From NCBI GenBank assembly GCA_016744595.1, contig JADGEB010000006.1, forward strand, positions 42,751-106,750: 64,000 nt of DNA. Reading direction: 5' to 3'. This document shows positions 1 through 9,390 of the stretch, piece by piece. Each line of letters opens with the position of its first letter. Positions within the stretch are counted from its first letter, which is position 1. The notes beneath the pieces are model-generated. The model was not told the origin of the DNA. It saw nothing but the letters and a program-made list of their open reading frames with translations, and searched no databases. The DNA is from Desulfuromusa sp. (lineage in GTDB: Bacteria > Desulfobacterota > Desulfuromonadia > Desulfuromonadales > Geopsychrobacteraceae). Both the position numbers and the translations under genes were made by a program.

Positions 1-425
1 CAGACCAGTTTTGCCCCCCGAGCCAATAGCCGATTACTTAATCCGGGGATTGCATTCTGCTCATGAATCAGATAAGGAATCCCTCTCAGTTTTGCCACTA
101 TTAATACCGGAACTGAAGCGTACCCACCCACTCCGATAACCAAGTCTGGCTTGAAGTTGCGCAATATTTCATTCGCTTGTCCGAGACTTTTGAATAGTTT
201 GGGCAATAATTCCAACTTTCCACGCCAGCCTCGACCAACAAACCCGACCATATCAACAGTTGCCAGAGGTAATCCCAACTTTGGTAGTAATTTTTTTTCT
301 AAGCCCCGCTCGGTTCCGACAAATTGCACTTCTGATTTTCCATCTTGCAGAAGTAATAATTGTGCCAATGCAACTGCCGGGAAAAGATGTCCACCGGTTC
401 CGCCACCGGCCAGCAGCAACTTCAC
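1..425 (-). CDS. murG: UDP-GlcNAc--undecaprenyl-PP-MurNAc-pentapeptide GlcNAc transferase MurG (partial)
   Basis: This is the N-terminal 141 codons of MurG; the rest lies beyond the window edge. MurG adds GlcNAc to lipid I to make lipid II on the inner face of the cytoplasmic membrane. Translation on the minus strand starts with a GTG codon at 423-425 that overlaps the ftsW stop (GTGA). It begins V-K-L-L-L-A followed by GGGTGGH, the glycine-rich loop typical of MurG N-domains. Further on it shows VGGYASVP and HEQN, both conserved in the family. It is the last gene visible in the division and cell wall cluster and directly follows ftsW, the usual order. The overlap suggests translational coupling. 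Confidence 0.95.
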   Translation of the reverse strand, partial: MKLLLAGGGTGGHLFPAVALAQLLLLQDGKSEVQFVGTERGLEKKLLPKLGLPLATVDMVGFVGRGWRGKLELLPKLFKSLGQANEILRNFKPDLVIGVGGYASVPVLIVAKLRGIPYLIHEQNAIPGLSNRLLARGAKLV

Positions 426-1525
426 TTTACCGACCCTAGTGAATTTGAAATATTCAATAGAATTCCTACCGCAATCAGACTCACCACCAAACTTGTCCCT
501 CCATAAGAGACAAATGGCAATGCCAACCCCTTTGTTGGCAGTAAACCTAGACAAACTGCCAAATTTACAAATGCTTCCAACCCGAGCAGCAGACTTATAC
601 CAAAAGCCAGATTTCGACCAAATGGATCCTGACATTGTAACGCTATCCGAATACCGCAAAGAACCAGCAGCAAAAACAGTGCTGCGACAATAAGAGCTCC
701 AACCAGTCCCAGTTCTTCACCGATCACAGAAAAAATGAAATCAGTGTGTGCTTCTGGCAAATAAAATAATTTTTGCTCTCCGATTCCCAGCCCTTGCCCA
801 AGAACTCCCCCTTTACCAAAAGCAACCAGACTCTGAATGATCTGAAATCCGGTATCAAAAGGGTCATCCCATGGATCGAGGAAAGCCATAATCCTGCGGC
901 GGCGATAATCAACCTGCATAATCAGAAAATAGACCACCGGCAGGGTCATCAGAATTGTTGGCAGGATGTAACGCCAACGCACCCCAGCAACAATTAACAT
1001 CGACAGTGCAACTCCGGCGATAATCATGGCACTGCCCATATCTGGCTGTTTAACCAACATCCCCAAAAGCAAACCAAGGACGAGCATGTAGGGGAAATAG
1101 CCTTTAAGAAAGGAACGAACCTTTTCTTTCTTACGTGTCAGGGAGTGGGCTAGATAGAGAACCAAGGTGAGCTTCACCAGCTCGGCGGGCTGAACGGTCA
1201 AGCCCGGCAAACGTAACCAGCGCATTGCACCACCAACCCGCACACCAAAACCGGGGATAAATAGCAATGCCAGCAACACAATACTTCCGAGCAAAGAGAT
1301 CACTGCTAATTTTCGCCAGTTTTTGTAATTAAAATAGGTTGCAACTGCCATCAGAACAAAACCAACCAGCGTATAGAGCAGTTGTCTTTTCAAAAAATAG
1401 AAGCCATCGTTAAATCGCTCCGCTGCCATAATTGCCGATGATGAATAGACCATCACCACACCGATACAGGTCAACGTAACTGTCAGCAATAGCAGAGAAG
1501 TATCAACATCACGCCGGAATGTCAT
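422..1525 (-). CDS. ftsW: Peptidoglycan glycosyltransferase FtsW (SEDS family)
   Basis: The 367-residue polytopic membrane protein belongs to the SEDS family, which polymerises lipid II into glycan strands at the septum together with its cognate PBP (FtsI, also in this cluster). Around ten hydrophobic segments are visible. Characteristic stretches include the LRLPGLTVQPAELVKL region, KQPDMGSAMI, GLGIGEQKLFYLPEAHTDFI with the conserved H-T-D-F, and the C-terminal FVSYGGTSL motif. Its ATG overlaps the murD stop by four bases (ATGA) and its stop overlaps the murG start. FtsW rather than RodA is supported by the position between murD and murG. Confidence 0.96.
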   Translation of the reverse strand: MTFRRDVDTSLLLLTVTLTCIGVVMVYSSSAIMAAERFNDGFYFLKRQLLYTLVGFVLMAVATYFNYKNWRKLAVISLLGSIVLLALLFIPGFGVRVGGAMRWLRLPGLTVQPAELVKLTLVLYLAHSLTRKKEKVRSFLKGYFPYMLVLGLLLGMLVKQPDMGSAMIIAGVALSMLIVAGVRWRYILPTILMTLPVVYFLIMQVDYRRRRIMAFLDPWDDPFDTGFQIIQSLVAFGKGGVLGQGLGIGEQKLFYLPEAHTDFIFSVIGEELGLVGALIVAALFLLLVLCGIRIALQCQDPFGRNLAFGISLLLGLEAFVNLAVCLGLLPTKGLALPFVSYGGTSLVVSLIAVGILLNISNSLGSVK

Positions 1526-2883
1526 AGCCCAACCTCCCCTACAGGAAGTTGCCGAACCAGACGTTCAAATTCAGACCCACGCACCTGAAAATTGGCAAAC
1601 ATATCAAAACTGGAACAGGCCGGAGACAACAATACCGTTCCACCTGTAGCAGTGATTTCACAAGCTTGCTCAACAGCGGCTTCCAAGCCTGTAACAAGGC
1701 GAACATCACAGCTTCCTGATAAATCTGTTGCCATTTTCTGCGCAGCTTCGCCAATCAGAATCAAATGATCAACCTTCTGCTTGAGCAGTGGTCTGAGAGG
1801 TGAATAATCACCCCCCTTATCTTTTCCACCTGCGATCAGAGTGACACCAGACGAAAACCCGGCAAGACTCTTCATCACACTCCCGACGTTAGTTCCTTTT
1901 GAGTCGTTATACCAAGCCACTCCATTCAACCGCCGGACTAACTGCATCCGATGCTCAAGACCCGAGAAGGAACAAACTGCATCCCATGCCAGTCCTGCCG
2001 GACACCCCTGTAACAAAGCCGGGATCATCGCAGCCATTGCGTTTTCAATATTGTGCTCACCGGAAAGCTTCAAATCAGACAACGGGAACTGAATATCGGC
2101 TCCTGACCAATTCCAAACCAGTTTGTCTCCCAAACGTGTCATCCCCTCAATCAACCTTCCTCGGGCAGAAAACCAAATTTTTCTTGCTTCAACATTAGCT
2201 GTCAGCCTGCAAACCTCTGGGTCGTCAGCATTCAGCACAACGAAATCAGCGGCTGTCATGTTACGGAACAACCCCAGTTTAGCCTGATAATAACTCTGTA
2301 AGTCATGATAGCGATCAAGATGATCTGAACTCAGGTTAAGGAGTAATCCAATGGCGGGATGAAACTGTTCGATGCTTTCTAACTGAAACGAGGAGAGTTC
2401 AACAACGACCCCGTCATATTCATCAAAACATGCTTCAACTAAAGGCGTACCTAAATTTCCACCGACAAAAACATTCCTTCCCCAATCCTGCATTATCTCG
2501 CCGATCAGGCTGGTAGTCGTTGATTTTCCGTTGGTTCCTGTTACTCCGATAATCGGTACGGTTATTTCCCGTGCTGCAATTTCAACTTCTCCAAGTAGGG
2601 GAATCCCACAGGATGATGCCAGCTGCAAAGGCTCACAATCAAGAGGGACTCCCGGGCTTACGGCAATCAGATCGGCCTGTTTGAACAGTTCGAGGTCATG
2701 ACCACCGAGATCGTAACGTACTGGCAGTCCCTTCAGAGAATCAAGTCCTGCAATTTCCTCCTGCTTGCGCAAATCGGACAACGCCACAGTTGCTCCACGC
2801 TCGATTAAAAAACGTACCAGAGCCTGACCACTCAAGCCTGCTCCAATAACCACAATGCGTTTGTTTTTAAAATCGAACTTCAT
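1522..2883 (-). CDS. murD: UDP-N-acetylmuramoyl-L-alanine--D-glutamate ligase MurD
   Basis: Cytoplasmic ATP-dependent Mur ligase that adds D-glutamate to UDP-MurNAc-L-Ala. The 453-residue protein is of normal length. An N-terminal Rossmann-type UDP-binding domain (VVIGAGLSG near residue 12) is followed by the Mur ligase ATP loop GVTGTNGKSTTT around residue 113, the LNLSSDHLDRY segment, and C-terminal HRMQ and NDSKGTN motifs. It lies upstream of ftsW with a four-base overlap. A 167-bp gap containing a structured repeat separates it from mraY, the largest gap inside this cluster. Confidence 0.96.
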   Translation of the reverse strand: MKFDFKNKRIVVIGAGLSGQALVRFLIERGATVALSDLRKQEEIAGLDSLKGLPVRYDLGGHDLELFKQADLIAVSPGVPLDCEPLQLASSCGIPLLGEVEIAAREITVPIIGVTGTNGKSTTTSLIGEIMQDWGRNVFVGGNLGTPLVEACFDEYDGVVVELSSFQLESIEQFHPAIGLLLNLSSDHLDRYHDLQSYYQAKLGLFRNMTAADFVVLNADDPEVCRLTANVEARKIWFSARGRLIEGMTRLGDKLVWNWSGADIQFPLSDLKLSGEHNIENAMAAMIPALLQGCPAGLAWDAVCSFSGLEHRMQLVRRLNGVAWYNDSKGTNVGSVMKSLAGFSSGVTLIAGGKDKGGDYSPLRPLLKQKVDHLILIGEAAQKMATDLSGSCDVRLVTGLEAAVEQACEITATGGTVLLSPACSSFDMFANFQVRGSEFERLVRQLPVGEVGL

Positions 2884-2923
2884 GAGCCACTCACGATAAA
2901 AATGAAATATTTAATTGGTTTAA

Positions 2924-3041
2924 ATGGCTAAGCAAAAATTTCGTCCAGTAAGGCCTAGTGATTTTTCAGGGGCGAAGACATACAACTGGATACTGAGATC
3001 CTGAAAAAACGCTGTAACACAGCAGGATAGACTTTTTTGCG
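2924..3041. repeat. Structured intergenic repeat, copy A (mraY-murD gap)
   Basis: This stretch closely resembles 54362-54472 between purD and purE. Shared blocks, read on the plus strand, include GCAAAAA, TTTTTCAGGGGCGAAGACAT, GAGATCCTGAAAAA and CAGCAGG followed by a T-run. The TTTTTCAGG and CCTGAAAAA blocks are complementary and could form a stem; the outer stem that is perfect in copy B is degenerate here. It lies between two co-directional minus-strand genes in the same relative orientation as copy B. I see no ORF in it. It looks like a dispersed, structured intergenic element, perhaps a small non-autonomous mobile element, rather than a chance match. Confidence 0.75.
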
Positions 3042-3050
3042 ACGCCATTT

Positions 3051-4127
3051 TCATCGTAATTTCAACGTCGAAAGAGCAATAAGTGCCAATATGATACTGA
3101 TAATCCAAAACCGAACGATTATTTTTGGTTCTGGCCAACCCTTGAGTTCAAAGTGATGGTGAATTGGCGCCATCCGAAAAACCCGGCGCCCCCAGTAGCG
3201 AAACGAAATGACCTGAACAATAACTGAAAGCGCTTCAATAACAAAAATTCCACCAACAATGACCAAGACAAATTCATTTTTAGTAATTACTGCAATAGTT
3301 CCCAGCGCTCCACCGAGTGACAAGCTACCGACATCACCCATAAACACCTGAGCAGGGTAAGTGTTAAACCACAAGAATCCGAGCCCCGCACCGACCATTG
3401 CACCACAAAGAATTGCCAGCTCACCTGCGCCCTGAATACCAGTAATCTGCAGGTAACTGGATAGCTTGGCGTTTCCAACCAAATATGCCAACAGCAAGAA
3501 AGTCCCAGCAGCAATAATCATCGGACCGATCGCCAGTCCATCAAGTCCATCAGTCAAATTCACTGCATTACTGGCACCAACCATCACCAAAGTAGCAAAC
3601 AGAATGTAGAATATCCCAAGATCAGGATTCACATTTTTAAAAAATGGCAAACTTAAATGGGTATCAAAATTGCCACTCCTGTAAAGCAACAGTGACGCAA
3701 TTAAAGCGATCAGAATTTGCCAGAACATTTTCTGTCGAGCAGAAATGCCATCACTACTTTTACGCACAACCTTGAGATAATCATCAATAAAACCCACGGC
3801 ACCATATCCTGTTGTGACCAGCAATGTGACCCAGATATAGAGATTTGTCAGGTCAGCCCAGAGAAGTGTCGGGATAATTATTGCGAATAGAATCAACGCC
3901 CCACCCATGGTCGGGGTTCCCTCTTTCACAAAGTGGGATTCGGGTCCAACCTTGCGGATCGTTTGGCCAATCTGCATTCGCTGCAAGGTTGCAATCAACC
4001 AGGGTCCAAGAATGAAAGATATCAGCAAGGCGGTAATCGTCGCGTAGATAGTACGGAAAGTGATGTAACGAAAAACATACAACACCGAATATTCTGTATG
4101 AAGAGGATATAAGAGGTGATATAGCAC
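3051..4127 (-). CDS. mraY: Phospho-N-acetylmuramoyl-pentapeptide transferase MraY
   Basis: Integral membrane enzyme (358 aa) that transfers phospho-MurNAc-pentapeptide to undecaprenyl phosphate, making lipid I. About ten membrane spans are visible. Family signatures are EGTPTMGG near residue 71, the FIDDYLKV segment, [16 protein letters not shown] with catalytic aspartates, the [14 protein letters not shown] loop, and the [14 protein letters not shown] histidine motif near the C-terminus. It starts three bases after murF and is followed by a repeat-containing gap before murD. Confidence 0.97.
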   Translation of the reverse strand: MLYHLLYPLHTEYSVLYVFRYITFRTIYATITALLISFILGPWLIATLQRMQIGQTIRKVGPESHFVKEGTPTMGGALILFAIIIPTLLWADLTNLYIWVTLLVTTGYGAVGFIDDYLKVVRKSSDGISARQKMFWQILIALIASLLLYRSGNFDTHLSLPFFKNVNPDLGIFYILFATLVMVGASNAVNLTDGLDGLAIGPMIIAAGTFLLLAYLVGNAKLSSYLQITGIQGAGELAILCGAMVGAGLGFLWFNTYPAQVFMGDVGSLSLGGALGTIAVITKNEFVLVIVGGIFVIEALSVIVQVISFRYWGRRVFRMAPIHHHFELKGWPEPKIIVRFWIISIILALIALSTLKLR

Positions 4128-4130
4128 CTA

Positions 4131-5525
4131 CTAGTTTCCTTTCTTTCCATTCAAAGGGGTATTAACGGCGGTCTTTAAAGCCTCCGCAACTTGTTCCAGG
4201 CGTACTCCTCGCGACCCTTTTACCAGGATTTTGTCACCGGAACGTTGCTGAACCTGCAAATATTCTATCGCTGCAGCCGCATCTTTCAGTTCTGTCATTT
4301 GTCCGGCCTTCATTCCCGCAGCTTTTGCCCCCCGGCAAAGATCGGCAGAAAACTGGCCGATACCAACTAACAACTCAGCAGCCCCGGCAACTTTTACACC
4401 CAGATCTTCATGCATTTGCGCAGAATCCTCACCCAGTTCGAGCATATCACCCAACACTGCAACCCGCCTGCCCGACCCAGTCAACGACACCAAAGCATCA
4501 AGAGCTGCGTAAGCTGAAAGGGGATTGGAGTTGTAGCTATCATCAAGCAGCAGGCCACCACAGGGGAGAGGAGTAAGGTTCATTCGCCCCGGGATGGCAA
4601 CAAATTGATTCAATCCATTAGCAATTTTATCTACCGAAACTTGCATTTCTAACGCCGCCGAAGCAGCAGCCAAAGCATTTGATACATTGTGCCGTCCGGG
4701 AATTCTCAATTCGATTCGATGGCTCTGCCCTGCGGACAGAAGATCAAACCGGACACCTGCAGTTATCTCCTCAATATGTTCTGCACGAACTTGAGCCTGT
4801 TCAGAGATCCCATAGGTCAACTTCTTCACCCCATTAGCAACTGGCAAGCGCGATACCCGCGGATCATCAAGATTGAGGATGGCTGTCCCTCCCTGTAATC
4901 CGGCGTAAAGCTCACCTTTTGCTCTAGAAACACCATCCAAACCACGTAATGTTTCCAAATGTGCGGCGCCGATATTAGTGATGACACCAATTGTAGGTTG
5001 GGCTATTTCGGTCAAACGTTCAATCTCGCCAAGGGCACTGGTTCCCATTTCCAGAACCGCCCATTGGTGTTCCTTTTTCAAGCGAAACAAGGTCAACGGC
5101 AAACCAATCAGATTATTAAAATTACCAGAGGTCTTCAGACCTGGAGCGACTTGCTCCAAAATCGTAGCCAACATTTCCTTGGTGGTTGTTTTCCCGGCCG
5201 AACCCGTGATAGCAACCAATGGTCCGTTGAGTTGTAAACGGTAAGCTGCGGCGATGTCTCCAAGCGCCCGTAAAGTGTTTGCTACCCGCACAACTGGAAC
5301 GCTCAAGCCAGCAACAACTTCTTCGCTCAGACATGCAGCAGCACCATTCTTTACCGCCTGACCGAGATAATCATGGCCATCAAAACGTTCCCCCCGTAAG
5401 GGGACAAACAGCGAACCGGGAGCCAGATTTCGACTATCAGTAGAAATTCCACTCAACGCGCAGCTAACTTTTCTGCCAGAGAAATCACCATCTGTAATTC
5501 GGGCAATTCGCTCGAGGTCAAACAT
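4131..5525 (-). CDS. murF: UDP-N-acetylmuramoyl-tripeptide--D-alanyl-D-alanine ligase MurF
   Basis: ATP-dependent cytoplasmic ligase that adds D-Ala-D-Ala to the UDP-MurNAc-tripeptide. The ATP loop reads AITGSAGKTTTKEML, with GNFNNLIGLPLTL and MGTSALGEIERL following, then NLDDPRV and the GGLLLDDSYNSNP motif. The reading frame is open from 5555, but I chose the ATG at 5523-5525 because it gives the usual MurF start (MFDLERIARITDG) and an 8-bp overlap with murE; the longer start would overlap murE by 38 bp. It lies between murE and mraY in the dcw cluster. Confidence 0.95.
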   Translation of the reverse strand: MFDLERIARITDGDFSGRKVSCALSGISTDSRNLAPGSLFVPLRGERFDGHDYLGQAVKNGAAACLSEEVVAGLSVPVVRVANTLRALGDIAAAYRLQLNGPLVAITGSAGKTTTKEMLATILEQVAPGLKTSGNFNNLIGLPLTLFRLKKEHQWAVLEMGTSALGEIERLTEIAQPTIGVITNIGAAHLETLRGLDGVSRAKGELYAGLQGGTAILNLDDPRVSRLPVANGVKKLTYGISEQAQVRAEHIEEITAGVRFDLLSAGQSHRIELRIPGRHNVSNALAAASAALEMQVSVDKIANGLNQFVAIPGRMNLTPLPCGGLLLDDSYNSNPLSAYAALDALVSLTGSGRRVAVLGDMLELGEDSAQMHEDLGVKVAGAAELLVGIGQFSADLCRGAKAAGMKAGQMTELKDAAAAIEYLQVQQRSGDKILVKGSRGVRLEQVAEALKTAVNTPLNGKKGN

Positions 5526-7059
5526 GGTTTTCGTCTCCGGTTCCGTCGATAACACTATCTGAGCCTGTTACTTTATTTAGCACGCGATCTAATTCCTCGC
5601 GGTCATCAAAATGGATCTTTTCGCTCCCCAGGATCTGATAATCTTCGTGTCCCTTCCCTGCAACCAACAACAGATCACCTGTCTCGACCAATTGGCCTGC
5701 AAACTCAATTGCATTGCGACGATCAGGAATAACGATAAACCCCTCTTCCGCGGCGAGTGCCTCTGCATCACTCAACTCTTTACCACCGGCACTTTCCACG
5801 CCGACGCGAATCTGCTCAAGAATTGCCAGCGGATCTTCCGTGCGCGGGTTGTCTGAAGTCAATATCGCCAGATTGGAATAGCGGGTTGCCACCGCCCCCA
5901 TAACAGGTCGCTTGCCCTGATCACGATCCCCACCGCAACCAAAAACGGTTACCAGCCGTCGAGATTCAAGTTTCGTAAGGGTCTTGAGCACCTGTTCCAG
6001 AGCATCACTGCTATGGGAATAATCGACCAAAGCTAATATTCCTCGATTGTTTTTTACTTTTTCCACTCGTCCCGGAACCTGAGGTGCAGCAGCAATCCCT
6101 TTGGCTATTGAATCAGATTCGATTCCAAGCTGATGAGCTGCAGCAACAGCCGCCAGTAGATTACTAACGTTAAAGTCACCGATCATTCCGCTTTTAACTA
6201 CCAGACTTTCATCAGCAAATGAGAAGATGCCACAAATCCCATCGCGACCGACTTCAATTTGTTGCGGATGAACATCTGCTTCCGCATTCAAGCCGAAACA
6301 GCTCCAGCTACTATTTTCCTTCAGCAGTTTCCTGCCGAAAGAATCATCACTGTTGATAACCGCGGCCCCGTTACCGAGCAACTCAGTAAATAGTCTGCGC
6401 TTACTGGTAAAATAGCTATCCATATCAAGATGATAGTCAAGATGTTCCGGCGTCAGATTGGTAAATATCGCCACATCAAAATGAATACCGTCTACACGGT
6501 GCTGCTCCAAGGCATGTGAGGCAACTTCAAGGATCATTGCAGTAGCACCCTGCTCCCTGAAATCAGCCATCATCCGCATCAGATCGATTGATTCAGGCGT
6601 CGTACGCTCTGCTGGAATACAAATACTGTTAAAGCGATATTCCACTGTGCCGAAAACAGCTGGCGACAACCCAGCCTGTTTGAGTATCGCTTCAAGCAGA
6701 TAGGTCGTTGTTGTTTTACCATTTGTGCCGGTAACACCGATCACCGGAACTCCGAGCGTTGGATCTTCATAGTATCCAGCCGCTATCTGCGCCATCGCCA
6801 GGCGGGCATTGGCAACCCGGACAAAACAGACATCCGCCGGACAGGACTTCGGGAGACGTTCGGCAATAATCGCTACAGCTCCACTTACCAACGCCTGGGA
6901 AATGAAATCGACTCCATCGACCTTAACTCCAGGCAGAGCAAAGAAAATCATTCCCGGCTGTACCTGACGCGAATCATAGGCCAGGCCAGTGACGACAAGC
7001 TCTGAAGAACCAAGTATTTCCTGAGGCTGGATTCTTTCCAGTAGCTTTTTCAATTTCAT
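5518..7059 (-). CDS. murE: UDP-N-acetylmuramoyl-L-alanyl-D-glutamate--2,6-diaminopimelate ligase MurE
   Basis: Adds the third stem-peptide residue to UDP-MurNAc-L-Ala-D-Glu. The ATP loop is GVTGTNGKTTTTYLLE, the central region has the conserved FTNLTPEHLDYH, and the C-terminal domain carries SDNPRTEDP, the D-N-P-R signature that selects meso-diaminopimelate over lysine. The reading frame extends to 7077, but an AGAGG ribosome binding site precedes the ATG at 7057-7059, giving the start MKLKKLLERI. It follows ftsI after 27 bp and overlaps murF by 8 bp. Confidence 0.96.
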   Translation of the reverse strand: MKLKKLLERIQPQEILGSSELVVTGLAYDSRQVQPGMIFFALPGVKVDGVDFISQALVSGAVAIIAERLPKSCPADVCFVRVANARLAMAQIAAGYYEDPTLGVPVIGVTGTNGKTTTTYLLEAILKQAGLSPAVFGTVEYRFNSICIPAERTTPESIDLMRMMADFREQGATAMILEVASHALEQHRVDGIHFDVAIFTNLTPEHLDYHLDMDSYFTSKRRLFTELLGNGAAVINSDDSFGRKLLKENSSWSCFGLNAEADVHPQQIEVGRDGICGIFSFADESLVVKSGMIGDFNVSNLLAAVAAAHQLGIESDSIAKGIAAAPQVPGRVEKVKNNRGILALVDYSHSSDALEQVLKTLTKLESRRLVTVFGCGGDRDQGKRPVMGAVATRYSNLAILTSDNPRTEDPLAILEQIRVGVESAGGKELSDAEALAAEEGFIVIPDRRNAIEFAGQLVETGDLLLVAGKGHEDYQILGSEKIHFDDREELDRVLNKVTGSDSVIDGTGDENHV

Positions 7060-7086
7060 GGAAACCTCTTTCCCCACCTGTATTTA

Positions 7087-9039
7087 TCAGGCACCAAAAC
7101 GAATCCAGGCCTGCTTGCCATACCGGATAACTTTACCTGGAGCTGGGTATTGCTTAACAACCTGACCACTCCCGGAAAGTTTTAAATTCAGGTTTTCCTT
7201 CTCCATTGTCTGCAATACCTGGCGATAACTCATCCCAGAAAAGTTTGGCATCCTCAGACCATCGCTTGTCTCAACTTCTGGTAACAATGCAGCCAAATCG
7301 GGCAAGGGTTCTGCGATTAGCTGCTCCGTTGTTAAGGCCGCAACAGTTCCTTTGGGAAGAATATTTAAATGACTGAGAGTCTGGCCAGCAATTCTTGCAA
7401 ATACCGGTGCGGCAATCAAACCACCATAAGCTTTTCCTTTTGGCTCATCTACAGTGACAGAAAGTACCAATGCAGGGTTGTCTGCCGGGACAAAACCAAC
7501 AAATGAAGAGACTCGCTTATCGGGAGAGTAGCCACCCGTCACCGTATCAACCTTTTGTGCCGTACCCGTCTTGCCGGCGACCCGGTATCCCGACAGTGCA
7601 GCTCTGGTTCCTGTTCCACCCGGTTCGGTAACCGCAACCATCATATCTCTCACCTGCTGTGCCGTTTTTTCCGAAACAACCCGTCGTCGAACCTGTGGCA
7701 GTCGCTTCTGTATTTGTTGACCATCTGCATCAGTCACCCTTTCAACTAGATAGGGTTCCATCAATAAGCCACCATTTGCAATAACAGCCATAGCAGAAGC
7801 CATCTGTATCGGCGTGACACTTAGCCCCTGACCAAAAGAAATTGCCGCCAAATCAATCTCGAACCATTTTGATGGTGAGCGTAGTATCCCTTTCACCTCT
7901 CCAGGAAGATCAAGTCCAGTTTGTTCACCAAAACCGAAATCGCGAATATAAGAATGAAACCGCTCCCGCTCTAACGCTTTTCCCAGCTTGGCCAAACCGA
8001 TATTACTGCTGAACTTCATGACTTCTTTTAAAGTCAATTTTTCAAATTTTTTATAGTCACGGATAATTTTTCCACCGACAGAATAGCGCCCATTTTCACA
8101 ATAAATTTTTTGTCCTGGTTGAACCAATCCCTCTTCCAAGACTCCGGCCATAAGAAACGGCTTAAAAGTTGACCCTGGCTCATACATATCACAAACCGCC
8201 CGGTTGCGGCGTTTCGCTGCCCGATATCGCCCGGCTAGATTCGGGTTGTAATCAGGCTGACTAGCCATCGCCAGAACCCGACCACTGGCAGGTTCCAACA
8301 TCACAACAGTTCCACCAACAGCGCCAGTTTCCTGAACAACTCGAGCCAGCTCTTTTTCAGCGATATATTGCAGCGACCGATCCAACGTCAGAAAAAGGTT
8401 GTGACCAGCCACTCCGCCTTGAACCAATTGATCTGCTGAAGCCAGCCCACGGCCTCTCGCATCGCGCAACGAAACCAGTCGCCCTGGCTCTCCCTGCAGT
8501 TGCCGATCATATTCAAGCTCAACCCCTTCAAGACCCTTTGGATCTAGCCCGGTGAAACCCAACACATGCGCTGCAGTACTCGCTTGAGGATAGTAACGTT
8601 TCCGTTCAGTTACAAATTGAAGGCCGTATATCTTCAGATCGCGAATTTGCTTGGCAACCTTTGGGTCAAGTTTCCGTTGCAACCAAACAAAACGTTTTTT
8701 CGAAGAAAGTAATCGCAGCAACTCTTTCTGCGGTTTTTTAAGAAGTCCCCCCAGTTGCCCGGCAACTTTTTTAGGATTTTCAATCAACACCGGATCAGCA
8801 TAAAGTGAATCTGCAGCAAGACTTATAGCTAAAGGATCCCCCTTGCTATCAAATATGCTTCCTCGCTGTGGTGCCAACTTGACAACACGTTGACGTTGTT
8901 GGTCGGCACGACCCTGGAGCTCTGAAGCCTGAACGACCTGAAGGTAATAGGCGCGCCCGGCAATCATCAAAAATATCAGGATAAATAAAACCCCGAAAAA
9001 GCGGATGCGCATCTGAATTCCACGTTCTGTTAAAGCCAT
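7087..9039 (-). CDS. ftsI: Septal peptidoglycan transpeptidase FtsI (PBP3-like) with C-terminal PASTA domain
   Basis: Class B penicillin-binding protein that cross-links septal peptidoglycan with FtsW. After a short cytoplasmic N-terminus there is one membrane anchor (FFGVLFILIFLMIAG), a dimerisation domain with RGSIFDSKGDPLA, and a transpeptidase domain with the three active-site motifs STFK (in EPGSTFKPF), SSN (KFSSNIG) and KTGT (AGKTGTAQ). The last 55 or so residues (MPNFSGMSYRQVLQ onward) form a PASTA domain, more typical of Gram-positive and SpoVD-like PBPs than of E. coli FtsI. The frame is open to 9120, but the ATG at 9037-9039 has a GGAG ribosome binding site and starts just after the ftsL stop. 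Confidence 0.95.
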   Translation of the reverse strand: MALTERGIQMRIRFFGVLFILIFLMIAGRAYYLQVVQASELQGRADQQRQRVVKLAPQRGSIFDSKGDPLAISLAADSLYADPVLIENPKKVAGQLGGLLKKPQKELLRLLSSKKRFVWLQRKLDPKVAKQIRDLKIYGLQFVTERKRYYPQASTAAHVLGFTGLDPKGLEGVELEYDRQLQGEPGRLVSLRDARGRGLASADQLVQGGVAGHNLFLTLDRSLQYIAEKELARVVQETGAVGGTVVMLEPASGRVLAMASQPDYNPNLAGRYRAAKRRNRAVCDMYEPGSTFKPFLMAGVLEEGLVQPGQKIYCENGRYSVGGKIIRDYKKFEKLTLKEVMKFSSNIGLAKLGKALERERFHSYIRDFGFGEQTGLDLPGEVKGILRSPSKWFEIDLAAISFGQGLSVTPIQMASAMAVIANGGLLMEPYLVERVTDADGQQIQKRLPQVRRRVVSEKTAQQVRDMMVAVTEPGGTGTRAALSGYRVAGKTGTAQKVDTVTGGYSPDKRVSSFVGFVPADNPALVLSVTVDEPKGKAYGGLIAAPVFARIAGQTLSHLNILPKGTVAALTTEQLIAEPLPDLAALLPEVETSDGLRMPNFSGMSYRQVLQTMEKENLNLKLSGSGQVVKQYPAPGKVIRYGKQAWIRFGA

Positions 9040-9040
9040 A

Positions 9041-9358
9041 TCACTCCACCCTGATAATTTGTCCGGGCGCTGGGGTACGTAATCCAAGATCTCTTCTGGC
9101 CAACTTTTCAATTCGCTCATCTCGAGCTAAAAAAGCAGCCTCCAGTTTCAATTCTTTGATCTGCTGTTCATGGCTACGAATGTCACGTTCCAAGCTGGAG
9201 ATACCGTATTCCAGGTTAATTGCATGGATCCGCGACCAAACAAACAGCAGAGACAGTAAGGAAACTAGTAGAAGTGCAACAAAAACCGAGCTAAGTCGGG
9301 GACGATAAAAAGAAAAACCAGGAATTTTAACTGTTGCTTGAGAAACGGCTTCTGACAT
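9041..9358 (-). CDS. ftsL: Cell division protein FtsL
   Basis: Small bitopic membrane protein (105 aa) with one transmembrane helix (VFVALLLVSLLSLLFVW, near residues 26-42) followed by a coiled-coil region (ISSLERDIRSHEQQIKELKL) in the periplasm. This is the classic FtsL topology; sequence identity in this family is low. In the divisome it joins FtsQ and FtsB and activates FtsWI. Assignment rests mainly on position between rsmH and ftsI and on topology. Its stop codon lies one base before the chosen ftsI start, so the two are probably coupled. Confidence 0.9.
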   Translation of the reverse strand: MSEAVSQATVKIPGFSFYRPRLSSVFVALLLVSLLSLLFVWSRIHAINLEYGISSLERDIRSHEQQIKELKLEAAFLARDERIEKLARRDLGLRTPAPGQIIRVE

Positions 9359-9390
9359 TTACTATCCCTTTCTTGATCCCAACGGGCTGA

